Origin: Viola odorata | Lineage: Eukaryota > Streptophyta > Magnoliopsida > Malpighiales > Violaceae | Direction of reading: 5' to 3' | DNA length: 64,000 bases | Assembly: GCA_963691705.1 (NCBI GenBank) | Contig: OY829545.1 | Location: 59,919,179-59,983,178 of the forward strand | In this document: positions 51,940 through 63,540 of the stretch, in pieces | How positions within the stretch are numbered: the stretch's first letter is position 1 | Layout: each line of letters begins with the position of its first letter | Notes under the pieces: model-generated | What the model saw: the letters and a program-made list of their open reading frames with translations, nothing else | The model's database searches: none | What the model was told of the DNA's origin: nothing | Program-made: the position numbers and the translations under genes

Positions 51940-53090
51940 TCTAAGTTTGAGGAAGGGTTGTCACCTCGGACCTATTCTAAATTTGAGGAAGGTTTGTCAC
52001 CTCGGACCTATTCTAAGTTTGAGGAAGGTTTGTCACCTCGGACTTATTCTAAATTTGAGGAAGGTTTATCACCTCGGACCTATTCTAAATTTGAGGAAGG
52101 TTTGTCACCTCGGACCTATTCTAAATTAAAGGAAGGTTTGTCACCTCGGACCTATTCTAAGTTTGAGGAAGGTTTGTCACCTCGGACTTTATCTAAATTT
52201 GAGGAAGGTTTGTCACCTCGGACCTATGGTGTTTGAGGAAGGTTTGTCACCTCGGACTTTATCTAAATTTGAGGAAGGTTTGTCACCTCGGACCTATGGT
52301 GTTTGAGGAAGGTTTGTCACCTCGGACTTATTCTAAGTTTGAGGAAGGTTTGTCACCTCGGACCTATGGTGTTTGAGGAAGGTTTGTCACCTCGGACTTA
52401 TTCTAAGTTTGAGGAAGGTTTGTCACCTCGGACTTTATCTAAATTTGAGGAAGGTTTGTCACCTCGGACCTATGGTGTTTGAGGAAGGTTTGTCACCTCG
52501 GACTTTATCTAAATTTGAGGAAGGTTTGTCACCTCGGACCTATGGTGTTTGAGGAAGGTTTGTCACCTCGGACTTTATCTAAATTTGAGGAAGGTTTGTC
52601 ACCTCGGACCTATGGTGTTTGAGGAAGGTTTGTCACCTCGGACTTATTCTAAGTTTGAGGAAGGTTTGTCACCTCGGACTTTATCTAAATTTGAGGAAGG
52701 TTTGTCACCTCGGACCTATTCTAAATTTGAGGAAGGTTTGTCACCTCGGACCTATGGTGTTTGAGGAAGGTTTGTCACCTCGGACCTATTCTAAATTTGA
52801 GGAAGGTTTGTCACCTCGGACCTATTCTAAATTTGAGGAAGGTTTGTCACCTCGGACCTATTCTAAATTTGAGGAAGGTTTGTCACCTCGGACCCTATCT
52901 AAGTTTGAGGAAGGTTTGTCACCTCGGACCTATTCCAAATTTGAGGAAGGTTTGTCACCTCGGACTTATTCTAAATTTGAGGAAGGTTTGTCACCTCGGA
53001 CCTATGGTGTTTGAGGAAGGTTTGTCACCTCGGACTTATTCTAAATTTGAGGAAAGTTTGTCACCTCGGACCTATTCTAAAATTGATTTG
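51940..53090 (+). repeat. 30/36-bp satellite-like array, 32 units, Tat 3' UTR
   Basis: Core GAGGAAGGTTTGTCACCTCG repeats 32 times. Most units are about 36 bp (ending ATTCTAAATTT or TTATCTAAATTT); others are 30 bp (ending CTATGGTGTTT) and recur in alternating blocks. Two diverged units lie earlier (about 51400-51460). Because 36 is divisible by 3, long open frames arise (51907-53099); they are by-products. 3' UTR arrays that seed satellites are known for Tat-lineage elements. Confidence 0.96.
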
Positions 53091-53234
53091 TCTAATTAGA
53101 TTTTAATAAAATCCAAAGAGGCGTTCTAGGTGAGTGATAAAAATGTAAAAAAGGCAGCAAAGCTTACCTTGAACTTACCATGAGTACAGAAGTTGATTTG
53201 ACCGTGAGGGTGCATGATCCGCCACATGAATTTG

Positions 53235-53440
53235 ATTTTGGGAGTGGTAACGTACTCCATTCGATTTGTTGATTGGATTTTAATGAAAATCCAAAGTGAG
53301 GGCTTTACAACGACTTCTTTATCGAAGACCCATGGTCGAGGAGTGGTAACGTTCTCCATTCGATTTGTTGATTGGATTTTAACAAAAATCCAAGATGAGG
53401 GATTTACAACGATTTCCTTATCGAAGACCCATGATGAATG
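53235..53440 (+). repeat. Two direct repeats of about 100 bp
   Basis: Units begin GGAGTGGTAACG(T)ACTCC at about 53239 and 53339, each containing TTCGATTTGTTGATTGGATT and ATCGAAGACCCATG. The ORFs read from them on both strands are artefacts. Confidence 0.88.
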
Positions 53441-54120
53441 CTGATTTCCATATTTGTACTCTGCAATTGAGAAGGAAACAAACACGAAGCAGCAGCAGAT
53501 GGAAATAGCGAGAGCAAATAACCTATGCGAGAAATATCGAATAATCCCATGTTTAACCCCTAGCTTGCCCCCCAGTGTTTTGTGTGGAATGAAAATGCTT
53601 TCTTTGTTTAAGAAAAACAATTCAAGTACACCTTTTTGAAAGAATGTTCGTTCAAATTTTCGTTATATAAACATGATTGATACAAGTCTAGATAACATCT
53701 GCGTCTTGTTCAGGAAATAACGACCTCAAGAACAATACTTTCCCATGACATGCAGCTGTAAGCAATCCTCACCAGATATTAGTGTTTGCGCTCACGCTCA
53801 GAAAACGAGGCTATGTGTTTACACTCCTAAAAATGCAACAAACATAGCACAAAAGTTAAATTTGCAATGTCAATCCGAGTGAATAGACTTCAAATGAAGA
53901 TGCACATGCATGGGTCTACCAATAATCGAAAGGACTTTGCGAGGGAGAAAGAAAGGAGGAATTTGTAGAGGAAAGTGTCGTGTTTTTATTTTGTGATGAG
54001 GTTTTAATGAGTTTGTGCTCGACGACTGATTGTGACGAGGAGCAAAGCGCACGAGTCCTTGAGTCTTTGCTGGACGACTGATTGTGATTCCCAATTTCTA
54101 TGATACTCACAGGGAATGAT
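53441..54120 (-). other. Tat 3' UTR, unique part
   Basis: No supported feature; low-information open frames only. Confidence 0.4.
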
Positions 54121-54147
54121 TTCTTCCGTTTTGATATCATTTTGCTG

Positions 54148-54290
54148 TTCATGTTTGATCATTTTGAGATCAATTTGTCGTTGACACTTGATCATTTTGA
54201 GATCACTTTATCTTTCATGCTTGATCACTTTGAGATCACTTTTTCGTTCATGCTTGATCACTTTGAGATCACTTTGTTGTTGATGCTTGA
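54148..54290 (+). repeat. 33-bp tandem repeat with TGATC...GATCA arms
   Basis: Four units of TTGATCACTTTGAGATCACT type, each an imperfect hairpin (TGATC/GATCA). Confidence 0.9.
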
Positions 54291-54334
54291 CCAATTTTTT
54301 TCGTGTACTTGCTATTGTTGTTTTCCCCTCTTTT

Positions 54335-54461
54335 TTCTTCATTTCATTTTTTTTTCTTCTTTCCCTTTTTTTTTTTTTTTTTTTTCTTCTTTTTTTTCTT
54401 CTCTTTTTTTTTTTTTTTCTCTCTTCTTTTTTTTTTTTTTTTTTTCCTCTTTTTTTTTTCA
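54335..54461 (+). repeat. Pyrimidine (T/C) tract
   Basis: About 125 bp of T with scattered C; polypurine on the element strand. The counterpart in the inner Athila is at 35990-36170. The Phe- or Lys-rich frames here are compositional. Confidence 0.95.
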
Positions 54462-54646
54462 GTACAAACACATGCACATGCAGGCTTTGGCTCTCCTCAT
54501 GGTGCTATGACCCGCCCAAAATAAGAGGTTAGCACACAACCGACTGGAAGTTTCTCCATGATGGGATGATGGTGCCGAACCACCAACATCGTGCAATCCA
54601 GAGGGTATGAAGAGAGACCACACCCCAGAACTTAAAAGGGTACACA
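54461..54646 (-). repeat. 185-bp module shared with the inner Athila
   Basis: Counterpart of 36167-36351, in the same orientation and with the same pyrimidine-tract neighbour. The element strand is open through IPSGLHDVGGSAPSSH. Confidence 0.9.
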
Positions 54647-55540
54647 TGTGTTTGTTTGTTTTTTTCTTTCTTTCTTTTTTTTTTTTTTTCGAACACAACA
54701 AAGCAAGTACACTCTTTATTTGGTCTAACATCTTTTCTACCTTTGGTAGAAACCTCCAAGTCGTGATTTACTTTGGCGTTCTTCCGACATTGTTTGGTCA
54801 GCGATCCTCTCTATCTTCGGCAAAACCTCCAAGTCTTGATTTACTTGGGCATTCTTCCGACGTGGTTTTGTCAGTGAGCTCCCCAGGGCTTCCCGGTCAT
54901 TCCCTTGCTTGATATGTAACTCCAACTTAATAGTCCCAGTCGAGTACTAACTCATTTGGTTGAAAGACTTTCAGGTGTTTGTTAGAGTTGTACCTGGTGT
55001 ACAGAATATGTGTTTTGAGGGTAAAAGGGTAAAAAAATGAAAATGGGAGAAGAGCAAAGCAAAGTCCAATGTCATCTTACCGTTATCCCATGTCTGACAG
55101 TTCATGTACCCTGGATATTATGCAAATCTAACTAGCACCTAGTTTAGCATTTACACTCATGAAGGAATAAGGCGCGAAGGCCCAAAATACTCACAGGAAT
55201 ATGTTTTGTGACTGCTTACATCTAAACATGTCATGGATATAAGAGTTAGCGGACAAAATCATGTATGTTTACATAATTACTAATGGACGCACAAGTTACA
55301 AAATGATGGACGTGCTTGATTTTAATGTTCAAAAGCGTGGGAGGTGTCTGTTTTCATTCCTTTTAGCCCAAGTTGCAACTGTGTAAAGGGAAACTTTTGT
55401 GGGAACTAAGGATTTTAGCCAACAATACGCCTGCACTCTTGCAACAATGTAGATGGCGGGAATTTACAATTGCAAAAATGTAAAATGCAACAAACCTAAA
55501 TTACGGAAATGTAAATTGCGGAAACGGAAATTGCAAAAAT
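54647..55540 (-). other. Tat 3' UTR, further part
   Basis: A second short T tract near 54660-54690, then two related segments with CCTCCAAGTC(G/T)TGATTTACT (about 54760 and 54828). No coding content. Confidence 0.5.
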
Positions 55541-55544
55541 GTAA

Positions 55545-55960
55545 AAGGATAACTTCCCTGAAAAATGAGCTTGGACATTTTTCAACGCCTTCTTCTAGCC
55601 GTCGTTTCACCTAATTGCCCCCAAGTTGACAAGTCTTCATTGCACCTGAAATGTAAAATTGCAAAAGTGAAAACTGTGAAAACACAAATCACAGAAGCGT
55701 AAATTGCGAAAGCGGAACTTGTAAACACAGAGGACAACTCCCTTGAAAAATGAGCTTGGACATTTTTCCAACGCCTTCTTTCTAGTCGTCACTTCATCTG
55801 CTTGCCCCCAAGTTGACAAGTCTTCATTGCACCTGAAATGTAGAATTGTAGAAATGTAAACTGTAACCGTAACTGCTGAATGGTGAAGGGGCGACTTCCC
55901 TGAAAAATGAGCTTAGACATTTTTCAACGCCTTCTTTTGGTCTTCCCTTGACTTGCTCGA
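55545..55960 (+). repeat. Three diverged direct repeats of about 170-190 bp
   Basis: Each carries CTGAAAAATGAGCTTGGACA or a close variant followed by TTTTTC(C)AACGCCTTCTT, near 55557, 55742 and 55898; the first two also share TTGCCCCCAAGTTGACAAGT. Confidence 0.88.
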
Positions 55961-56371
55961 CCTAGGTCTTGTTGTCGACGCCTCTAATGGTTTCATCACA
56001 GTACCTCAAAGGCTAGCCATCACGTTCTTTGATTAGTGTTTTGGATGCAAATGGCCTATTTCACCGTCATTGCTCATGCGTATGGATAGAGTGTTACATG
56101 TTAAATCGTGTATGAAAACACATCTCTATTCGTTATGCTCCTGCAAAACTTAGCACTTGGTTAGTGGGGTTAGTCTAACTGCCAGTTCGACGACTTTAAC
56201 TACTCCCGAGTGCCACCGACATCACACTTCCTTTATTTAAATTAAAAGATTTGACACACAAATTTCAAGAACTGAAATCTCTCATTTTATTGATTCAGGA
56301 TGAACATTTAAACGATTCGGTCGAGAAGAACCCTATGTCTTTTTAGTCGACGAGATGCGGTCTACAGATTC

Positions 56372-58930
56372 CTATGCAAAATACATCCTGACGGCATCCG
56401 CGTTCACAGGTCTCGGTAGATCATCCCCATCCATTCTGGCGAGCATTAGAGCTCCACCCGAGAAGGCGCTCTTGACAACGTATGGACCTTCATATTTAGG
56501 GGCCCACTTTCCTTGACTCCCCTCCTGGTGAGGAAGTATTTTCTTTAACACTAAGTCCCCGATCTTGAACTCGCGCGGCCGCACTTTTTTGTTGTAAGCG
56601 TTAGCCACTCTCTTTTGATATAACTGGGCATGACACATAGCCGCCAAGCGTTTCTCTGAGATGAGATTCAATTGTTCATATCTCACCCTTGCCCAATCTG
56701 ATTCTTCTACTCCTGACTCAGCCAAGACTCTGAGGGAGGGAATCTCTACCTCCAGGGGTGTTACTGCCTCCATGCCGTAGACCAAAGAGTAGGGGGTTGC
56801 TCCCGTAGAAGTGCGAATTGCGATCTGGTAGGCGTGTAAGGCGAAAGGAAGCATGTCATGCCAATCTTTGTGAGTGACTACCATTTTCTGGATGATTTTC
56901 TTTAAATTCTTGTTTGCAGCTTCAACTGCCCCATTCATCTTCGGCCGGTAAGGCGAGGAGTTGCGATGTTTCACCTTCCATTGTTTGCATATATCATCGA
57001 TCATCTTTCCATTCAGATTGGTACCGTTATCGGTAATGATCGTTTCGGGAACCCCATAGCGGCAAATGATGCTCTTCTCAATGAAACGCATGGTCGTCTT
57101 TTGAGTGATGCTTGAGTAAGAAGCGGCTTCTACCCATTTGGTAAAGTAATCGATCGCCACAAGGATGAAGCGATGACCATTGGAGGCTTTTGGATGAATC
57201 TGACCAATGATATCAATTCCCCACATAGCGAAAGGCCAAGGCGATGTCATGCTAAAGAGGGGTGTCGGAGGGACGTGAAGGTGGTCCGCGTAGACTTGGC
57301 ACTTGTGGCATTTCCGGAAATAATCAATGCAATCTCTTTCGATGGTGAGCCAGAAATAACCTTGCCTCATGATTTGCCTTACCATCATATGTCCACTAGC
57401 ATGCGTGGAGCAAACCCCTTCATGAATTTCGATCAGGATCTTCTTAGCTTCGAGAACAGTAACACAACGAAGTAAGGCCCCATCTGCTTTTCTCTTGTAC
57501 AACACCTCACCATCGAGGTAGAAATCCAAGGCTAGTCGTTGAAGGGTTTTCTTGACACCCTGACTTGCCCCTAGTGGATACTCTCGAGTCTTGATAAATC
57601 GCATTAAATCGTAGAACCACGGGTTCCCATCGGGTTCACTTTCCAACGTGGCACAACATGCCGGTGTTTCCTTCACTTCCACCCTCAATGGTTGAAGCAT
57701 GATCCCACATTCTAATTTGAACATTGAGGCCAAAGTGGCCAATGCATCCGCGAAGCGGTTCTTATCCCGATCAATTCGATCGAACTTGGTCTCCTCAAAT
57801 TCCTCCATGAGTTGAGTGAGCAACCTTTGATAAGGTATTAATTTGGAATCTCGGGTTTGCCACAAATCTTGAGCTTGATAGATGACGAGGGCCGAGTCTC
57901 CGAAAATTTTCAACTTCTTCACCTTTAGGTCAATTGCTGCCATCAAGCCGCTAACACATGTCTCGTACTCGGCGACGTTGTTGGTGCACGGGAAATTTAA
58001 CTTGCATGCTACAGGGAATTGCCGACCATCTGGGGCTATGACCACCGCACCTACCCCTTTTCCGGAGAGGTTCACCGCACCATCGAAGAACATGGTCCAC
58101 CAATCATCCTCTTCTAAATCCTCCGTGATCTCCTCGTTGATTACCATGATATCCTCGTCGGGAAAGTCAAACTTTATAGGCTCATAATCATCCATGGCAT
58201 TCTCGGCTAAGTGGTCAGCGAGAGCACTAGCCTTGACCGCTTTTCGCGTCACATATATGATCTCGTATTCGGCCAATAAAACTTGCCATCTACAAATCCG
58301 GCTTGATAGGTATGGCTTCTCGAAGATGTACTTCAAAGGGTCCATACGAGAAATTAGCCAAGTCGTATGATATAGCATGTACTGTCTGAGTCTTCTGGCA
58401 CTCCATGCTAAAGCGCAACAGGTTCGTTCTAAAGCTGAATAGCGCATTTCGCACTCGTTAAACTTCTTGCTCAAGTAGTAGATGGCCTGCTCGTGTCTTC
58501 CGGAGTCATCATGTTGCCCTAAGACACATCCCATGGCACTGGTGGTGACTGTTAAATAAATGAACAAGTGGCGTCCTAGTGTAGGAGGGACCAACACAGG
58601 CGGATTTTGCAGGTACATCTTGATCTTTTCGAAGGCCCTCTGGCAATCTTCATCCCATTCAGCTTCTCCATTCTTTCTCAGCATTTTGAACATTGGCTCA
58701 CAAGTGAGTGTCAGTTGGCTGATAAAGCGGGCAATGTAGTTAATGCGCCCTAAGAAGCTCCGTACCTCTTTTTCTGTCCTGGGCGAAGGTAACTCTTGAA
58801 TGGCTTTCACCTTATCCGGGTCTACCTCGATGCCTCTGCTACTAACAATGAACCCTAGCAATTTCCCGGATGTTACTCCGAAGGTACACTTGGCGGGGTT
58901 CAAGCGTAAACGAAATCGTCGTAATCTTTC
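56372..58930 (-). pseudogene. Tat Pol: RNase H, second RNase H, integrase
   Basis: Open from about 58903 to 56372. End of RT (LNPAKCTFGVTSGKLLGFIV), RT-linked RNase H (ALERTCCALAWSARRLRQYM), then a second RNase H with MFFDGAVNLSGKGVGAVVIA, NNVAEYETCVSGLMAAIDL and KIFGDSALVIYQ, carrying acidic D-E-D residues. Integrase: CHKCQVYADHLH zinc part, VAIDYFTKWVEAASY, IITDNGTNLNGK and NGAVEAANKNLKK give the DDE triad. The C-terminus has GDLVLKKILPHQ and KYEGPYVVKSAFSGGAL. The part from RT is joined upstream by a frameshifting deletion, so the polyprotein is broken though this portion is intact. Confidence 0.93.
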
Positions 58931-58944
58931 GAAAACCTTTTTTA

Positions 58945-59789
58945 GGATGTCTACATGATCTTCATATCATCGACATAAATTTCGACCTCTTTATGCATCA
59001 TGTCATGAAAAAGAGTGATAGCGGCACGTTGGTAAGTGGCACCCGCATTTTTTAATCCAAAAGGCATCACTTTGTAACAAAAGGTCCCCCAAGGCGTGAT
59101 GAAGGTCGTCTTCTCACTATCTTCCGGAACCATCTTGATTTGATTGTATCCTGAAAACCCATCCATGAAGGAGAACATGTCACTGTGAGCGGCGCTGTCC
59201 ACTAGGATATCAATATGAGGGAGTGGGAAGTCATCTTTGGGGCTTGCCCGATTGAGGTCTCTCAAGTCTACACACATGCGGACCTTTCCATCCTTCTTTG
59301 GCACGGGCACAATATTCGCGACCCATTCTGGATATTCGGAGACTTTTAAGAAACCCGCCTCTAGTTGCTTGGTGACTTCTTCTTTTATTTTTTAAAAGGA
59401 GATCTGGATGCATTCTTCGAAGTTTTTGCTTTATGGGTTTGAATTCGGGATTCAATGGTATGTGGTGTTGGACTATGCTAGGATCAAGACCAGGCATATC
59501 CTCATAGGACCAAGCGAATACGTCCGAGTATTCCCTGAGGAGGGAGATCATCCTTTCTTTCTGAGTAGGGTTTAAAGTTGTTCCGATCTTGACAATTTTT
59601 GGACTTTCTTCGCTTGCCCCCACGTTTATTTCTTCCAACTCCTCCTGATGAGGAGTTATTTCTCTCTCTGAACTCTCGACTAAACGGGCCAACTCACGTG
59701 GGAATTCCCCTTCGTTCTCGGTTGCAGCAAAAATTTCTTCATCGGTAAAGACATAGGGTATATCCCGACCAATTGTGTTAACATTTGTC
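58945..59789 (-). pseudogene. Tat reverse transcriptase, two frames
   Basis: The first frame (from 59789 after the probable intron) contains the pre-RT segment with RDIPYVFTDEEIFAATENEG and a conserved ISLLREYSDVFAWSYEDMPG. A frameshift near 59385 in a T run moves RT to a second frame with MPVPKKDGKVRMCVDLRDLN, DGFSGYNQIKM and catalytic YVDDM. Immediately after YVDDM a small deletion, about eight codons plus one base by comparison with the family, shifts the frame again. Confidence 0.88.
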
Positions 59790-59989
59790 CTGAAAAAATA
59801 AAATGCGAACAATAAAAGACATTTGGAAAAAGGTTAAATATATTTATTTGATTTTAAACCGAAAGGGAACGCGAGTTCCTTAAAAGGCAACAGACTATAT
59901 ATACACATAGTTTTGTTTTATTTATATTATTTTTAACCGAAGGGGAACACGAGTTCCTAATAAAGACGACAAAACATGCATATATTTAC
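59790..59989 (-). other. Probable 200-nt spliceosomal intron in the Tat element
   Basis: Donor GTAAATAT at 59989 and acceptor TTATTTTTTCAG ending 59790 (minus strand) flank AT-rich DNA with stops. Removal would join the gag-protease frame (ending at TAA 59986 if unspliced) to the RT frame in phase. An intron between protease and RT is known from Ogre-type Tat elements. It contains a roughly 25-bp imperfect duplication (GGGAACGCGAGTTCCT / GGGAACACGAGTTCCT). Confidence 0.65.
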
Positions 59990-62190
59990 ACATAGATGTT
60001 AGGAAGCGTGATGGCGGTCCAGTTGCGCACGGGCCCCCCAGACTTCTTCACGAAAATGGCCGAGCCTTGAGACGGTGCTTCTTCTCCGAGTGTGCAAACA
60101 TGGAAATCCGGAGCCAAACCGGCCGTGGTTGATTCCGAGTGGACAATTTCAGCCGCAAAAGGGAAAGTGATCCTGATATGTGGGATACTCATGCCATAAA
60201 AGGGCGTAGGACGCCCGAAGAGCTTGGCTAGATGCTTTTCTTTCCTTTCTTTGGAGGTCCTTATGAGATCGGCTTTAGTTGGTTGATACCCTAACCCAAA
60301 GCGGTCCCCGAACTTCTTATGAGGCGCTAAGCCCTTTGCTCCCTGTAGCATGGCTCCTAACCTCTTTCCCAACTGAGAGCTGTCCTTCGACACCACATGA
60401 GTGACTAACATGGCCTCCCTGGAAACTTGAGCTTTGATGATGGGTGATCCCTCCTCTATCCATTCCGCGTTAACTATCTCAAAAGCTTGGAATGAGCTCT
60501 CCATGGCCTCGGTAGCCTCGATGTAAGGCACAGATGAGTGCTTTGCTAGAATCAAGGCCTCCTCTGCTCTTATGGTAATGAGGACGCCATCCTTTACATA
60601 CTTAAGGCATTGATGTAAAGATGAGGGAACGGCACCTGCGGAGTGGATCCAAGGTCGCCCTAAAAGCATGCTGTATGCGGGCTCAATTTCCATGATTTGG
60701 AACGTCAAAGTGAAAGTATGGGGCCCTATTACCATATCCAGATCAAGGCTCCCAATGATCTCTCGGATGGTTCCGTCGAATGCCCTGGCCATCAACCCAC
60801 TTGGCTTCAGAAGGGCCATGTCTATTGGCAATTGTGCGAGGACATGCTTGGGCATAACATTCAGCGCGGACCCATTATCAATTAGCGCTTTGGCTATAAC
60901 ATGGCCCTTACATTCCACTGTTATGTAGAGGGCCTTGTTGTGATTCGTCCCCTCAGGGTCAATTTCCTCTTCAGAGAAGGTGATGGTACTTAGAGCTTGG
61001 ATTCTCCCTACAAGGTTTCCCACTCCTTCCACGGTAATGTCTCTAGTCACAAAAGCCTCATTCAAGACTTTCAAAAGGGATAGACGATGAGGTTCCGAAG
61101 TAAGGATCAGTTCCATTATGGAGATGCGAGCTGGAGTCTTCTTTAATTGTTCAATGACATTGAACTCACTCCTTTTCATGATTTTCAGGAACTCAGTCGC
61201 ATCCTCTTCGGTCACAGGCTCATTCCCCTCTCGCTCTTTTTCCACTATTTCCTCGGGAATCAAGGGGCCTTTCCCTTTGGCCAACCTTTGTTTCTCAACT
61301 TCTTCCGAAGTGTAGCATCTCCCGGTGCGAGTCATGCCCCCAATATTAAAGGTTTCGGCCATTGGTGTAGCAAAAGGCGGAGTGGCGACGACCGTGTACC
61401 CGTAGTCAAATGGGACGGCGTGCAAGTCTTGGCTAGGAGTGTTCTGAGCAAACTTGAAGATTAGCTTGACGGGCGTCGCGACGGGTGCCTCAGCTTGAGC
61501 TATACACTTGAAGGTATACGGGGTGGGAGGTTCATCTCCCACGACACTGACTTCCTCTGCTTCTGGGATTTTCCTCTCTGCCTGAATAACCCCAAAACTC
61601 ACCAGTTGTTTCACTTTTTCCGCAAAAAGACCGCAATCCTGGATTCCATGGTCTCTTGCTTGATGACAAAATAAACAAACACTCAGACCCTCCCGTGAGT
61701 GTGGGATGTAACCACCTTCGACTAGTGCAGCGAAAAGCCTCTCCCGAGGTAACTCCAAAATGAGAGAGAAGGGATCCTTAACCTTCTCCAAGGAGATAAC
61801 GCTCACCCCTCCACTTCCTTGGGCGTGATTTGGGAGGGGATTGGTAGTGATGTTAGGCCCTTTGGCCGCCCCTTCGAAGGAGACCCATCCACTTTTGATC
61901 AGTTGTTGTACCTTCACCTTGAAGGCAAAGCAATTATCCAATGTGTGTCCTGGAGCCCCTGCATGGTATTCGCACTTGACGCTAGGGTCATACCACTTGG
62001 GATGAGGAGGTAATACAGGTTGTGCGGGAATTGGCACAATTTGCCCGGCGGCTAAGAGGTGTTTGTAAATCTCCCCTGCGGGAAGAGGAAGAGACGGTGG
62101 TGGTCCCTGCTGGAAACGGTTAGTCTGAGTGGTTTGGTTGCTAGGGTTCTTTGGTGGGTTATGCGGTCTAGGTTGTGCGGGTTGTGGCAT
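59990..62190 (-). CDS. Tat gag C-terminal part and protease, with G-patch-like segment
   Basis: About 734 codons from ATG 62190, itself in frame with the upstream gag after one TAA. Contains CEYHAGAPGHTLDNCFAFKV and CLFCHQARDHGIQDC (zinc-knuckle-like; the second is C-x2-C-x5-H-x4-C). Protease: ALIDNGSALNVMPKHVLAQL with D-N-G-S at the catalytic position, and MLLGRPWIHSAGAVPSSLHQ. Downstream GAKGLAPHKKFGDRFGLGYQ resembles a G-patch, often seen in these plant elements. Without splicing it ends at TAA 59986-59988. Confidence 0.88.
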
Positions 62191-63540
62191 TTATGGTGGG
62201 GGATATTGATAAGGTGGAAATTGTGCAGGGTATTGCGGAGCCACATTAGTGATGGGCATTGGTGGAGGAAAAAATGGTGGTTGACATGGTGAAGGCACAT
62301 GGTATGGTGATGGCGCAAAGGGTTGCCGATAGTTGGGCTGTTGAGATACAAAGCCGACCTCCTTTTTCACTGGAGGCGCTTTCTTGGGTGTTGCTTCAGA
62401 ATTGACTATTCTTCCTGTCTTGATCCCTTGTTCAACTCTTTCCGCTATCAAGACCATGTCGGAAAAACTGTTCGATGGATTAGAGATGAGGTACGTGTAG
62501 TAAGGAGCCTTGAAGGTGTTCACAAAGATGGCTATGAGCTCTTTGTCGCTTAGTGGTGGTGAAATCCTGGCCGCTAGCTCCCTCCATCTTTGAGCGTAGG
62601 TCTTCACTGACTCACCAACCTTCTTCTCTAGGTCCTGGAGATCTGAGCGGTCTGGTGCCACCTCCGTGTTGAATTTGTATTGCTTGAAAAAAGCATCAGA
62701 TAGATCTCTCCAGGTTTTGATCTTGACTCGGTCTAAACCCATGTACCAGGTCAAAGCATGCTTGGCCAGACTCTCCCTGAACAGATGGATCAAGAGAGGC
62801 TCGTTGTGTATCATTTCGGCCATCTTATTGCAGTAGGCCTTAAGGTGAGTCTTTGGGCACTCGACCCCAGTGTACTTTTCGAAATCCGGAACTTTGTACT
62901 TAGGAGGCATCACAATCCCTGGGACCATGCACATGTCCGCTGGGCCCGTAGGGTCGAAAGGGTCTGTTCCTTCAACGGCTCTAAGCCTTTCCTCTAGTAG
63001 GTTCATTCTATCCATACTCGGCCTCTCCATGACAACCATGCTAGGACCAAGGGGTAGCAGAGGCTCGGATGTGAACGGTGGTTGCGTCAGATCAATGGGA
63101 GGAGGACGAAATCCCGTAGGATCGGGGATCGTGCCTTGAGTGTAATGGCTCTGGGGAGGGAAACGGCTTTGGGATTCCTGATGAATCTGAGTTTTACCAG
63201 GGTCTGAAGTGAAGTTGACTGAGGAATGCTGCAGAGCTGCAGTAGCTTCTTCACCGGTGCTAACTACAGGGTTCACAGCGATAGGTCTGGCGGACGGACC
63301 AGTCCACTTCCATTGACCCGTAGGCATCATAACAAAAGATTGGGGTCCTGTGGGTCCAGTGATAGTGGATGAAGAAGGTCCCATCATATGAGTAGGATCA
63401 AACCCGGGTGGGAACTCTGAAGTGGCTTCATCTCGCTCTTTTTCGGCCTGCGCGGCCCTCTCTGTAGTAACCCTGACTTGCTCTTCCAACTCTGTTATTC
63501 TGGCAGCCAATATCTCTTCTGCCTTCGCTTGTTCAGCCAT
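62191..63540 (-). CDS. Tat gag
   Basis: From ATG 63540 (MAEQAKAEEILAARITELEE), with an N-terminal coiled-coil-like stretch, to a TAA at 62191-62193. Gag core: DFEKYTGVECPKTHLKAYCN, LFRESLAKHALTWYMGLDRV, DAFFKQYKFNTEVAPDRSDL and VKTYAQRWRELAARISPPLS. The TAA is followed directly by an in-frame ATG and the same Pro/Tyr-rich style, so it is probably a nonsense change or a readthrough stop. The open frame extends upstream to 63609, where TTTTGCAG forms a possible acceptor, so the true start may be in an earlier exon. Confidence 0.9.
   Translation of the reverse strand: MAEQAKAEEILAARITELEEQVRVTTERAAQAEKERDEATSEFPPGFDPTHMMGPSSSTITGPTGPQSFVMMPTGQWKWTGPSARPIAVNPVVSTGEEATAALQHSSVNFTSDPGKTQIHQESQSRFPPQSHYTQGTIPDPTGFRPPPIDLTQPPFTSEPLLPLGPSMVVMERPSMDRMNLLEERLRAVEGTDPFDPTGPADMCMVPGIVMPPKYKVPDFEKYTGVECPKTHLKAYCNKMAEMIHNEPLLIHLFRESLAKHALTWYMGLDRVKIKTWRDLSDAFFKQYKFNTEVAPDRSDLQDLEKKVGESVKTYAQRWRELAARISPPLSDKELIAIFVNTFKAPYYTYLISNPSNSFSDMVLIAERVEQGIKTGRIVNSEATPKKAPPVKKEVGFVSQQPNYRQPFAPSPYHVPSPCQPPFFPPPMPITNVAPQYPAQFPPYQYPPP

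Noticed and set aside
51907..53099. Long open frames reading KFEEGLSPRTYS-type repeats
   Set aside because: By-product of a 36-bp tandem array (multiple of three) in a retrotransposon 3' UTR; open in several frames.
54100..54532. Phe-rich and Lys-rich open frames (also 35903-36215)
   Set aside because: Compositional, from pyrimidine tracts in retrotransposon 3' UTRs.
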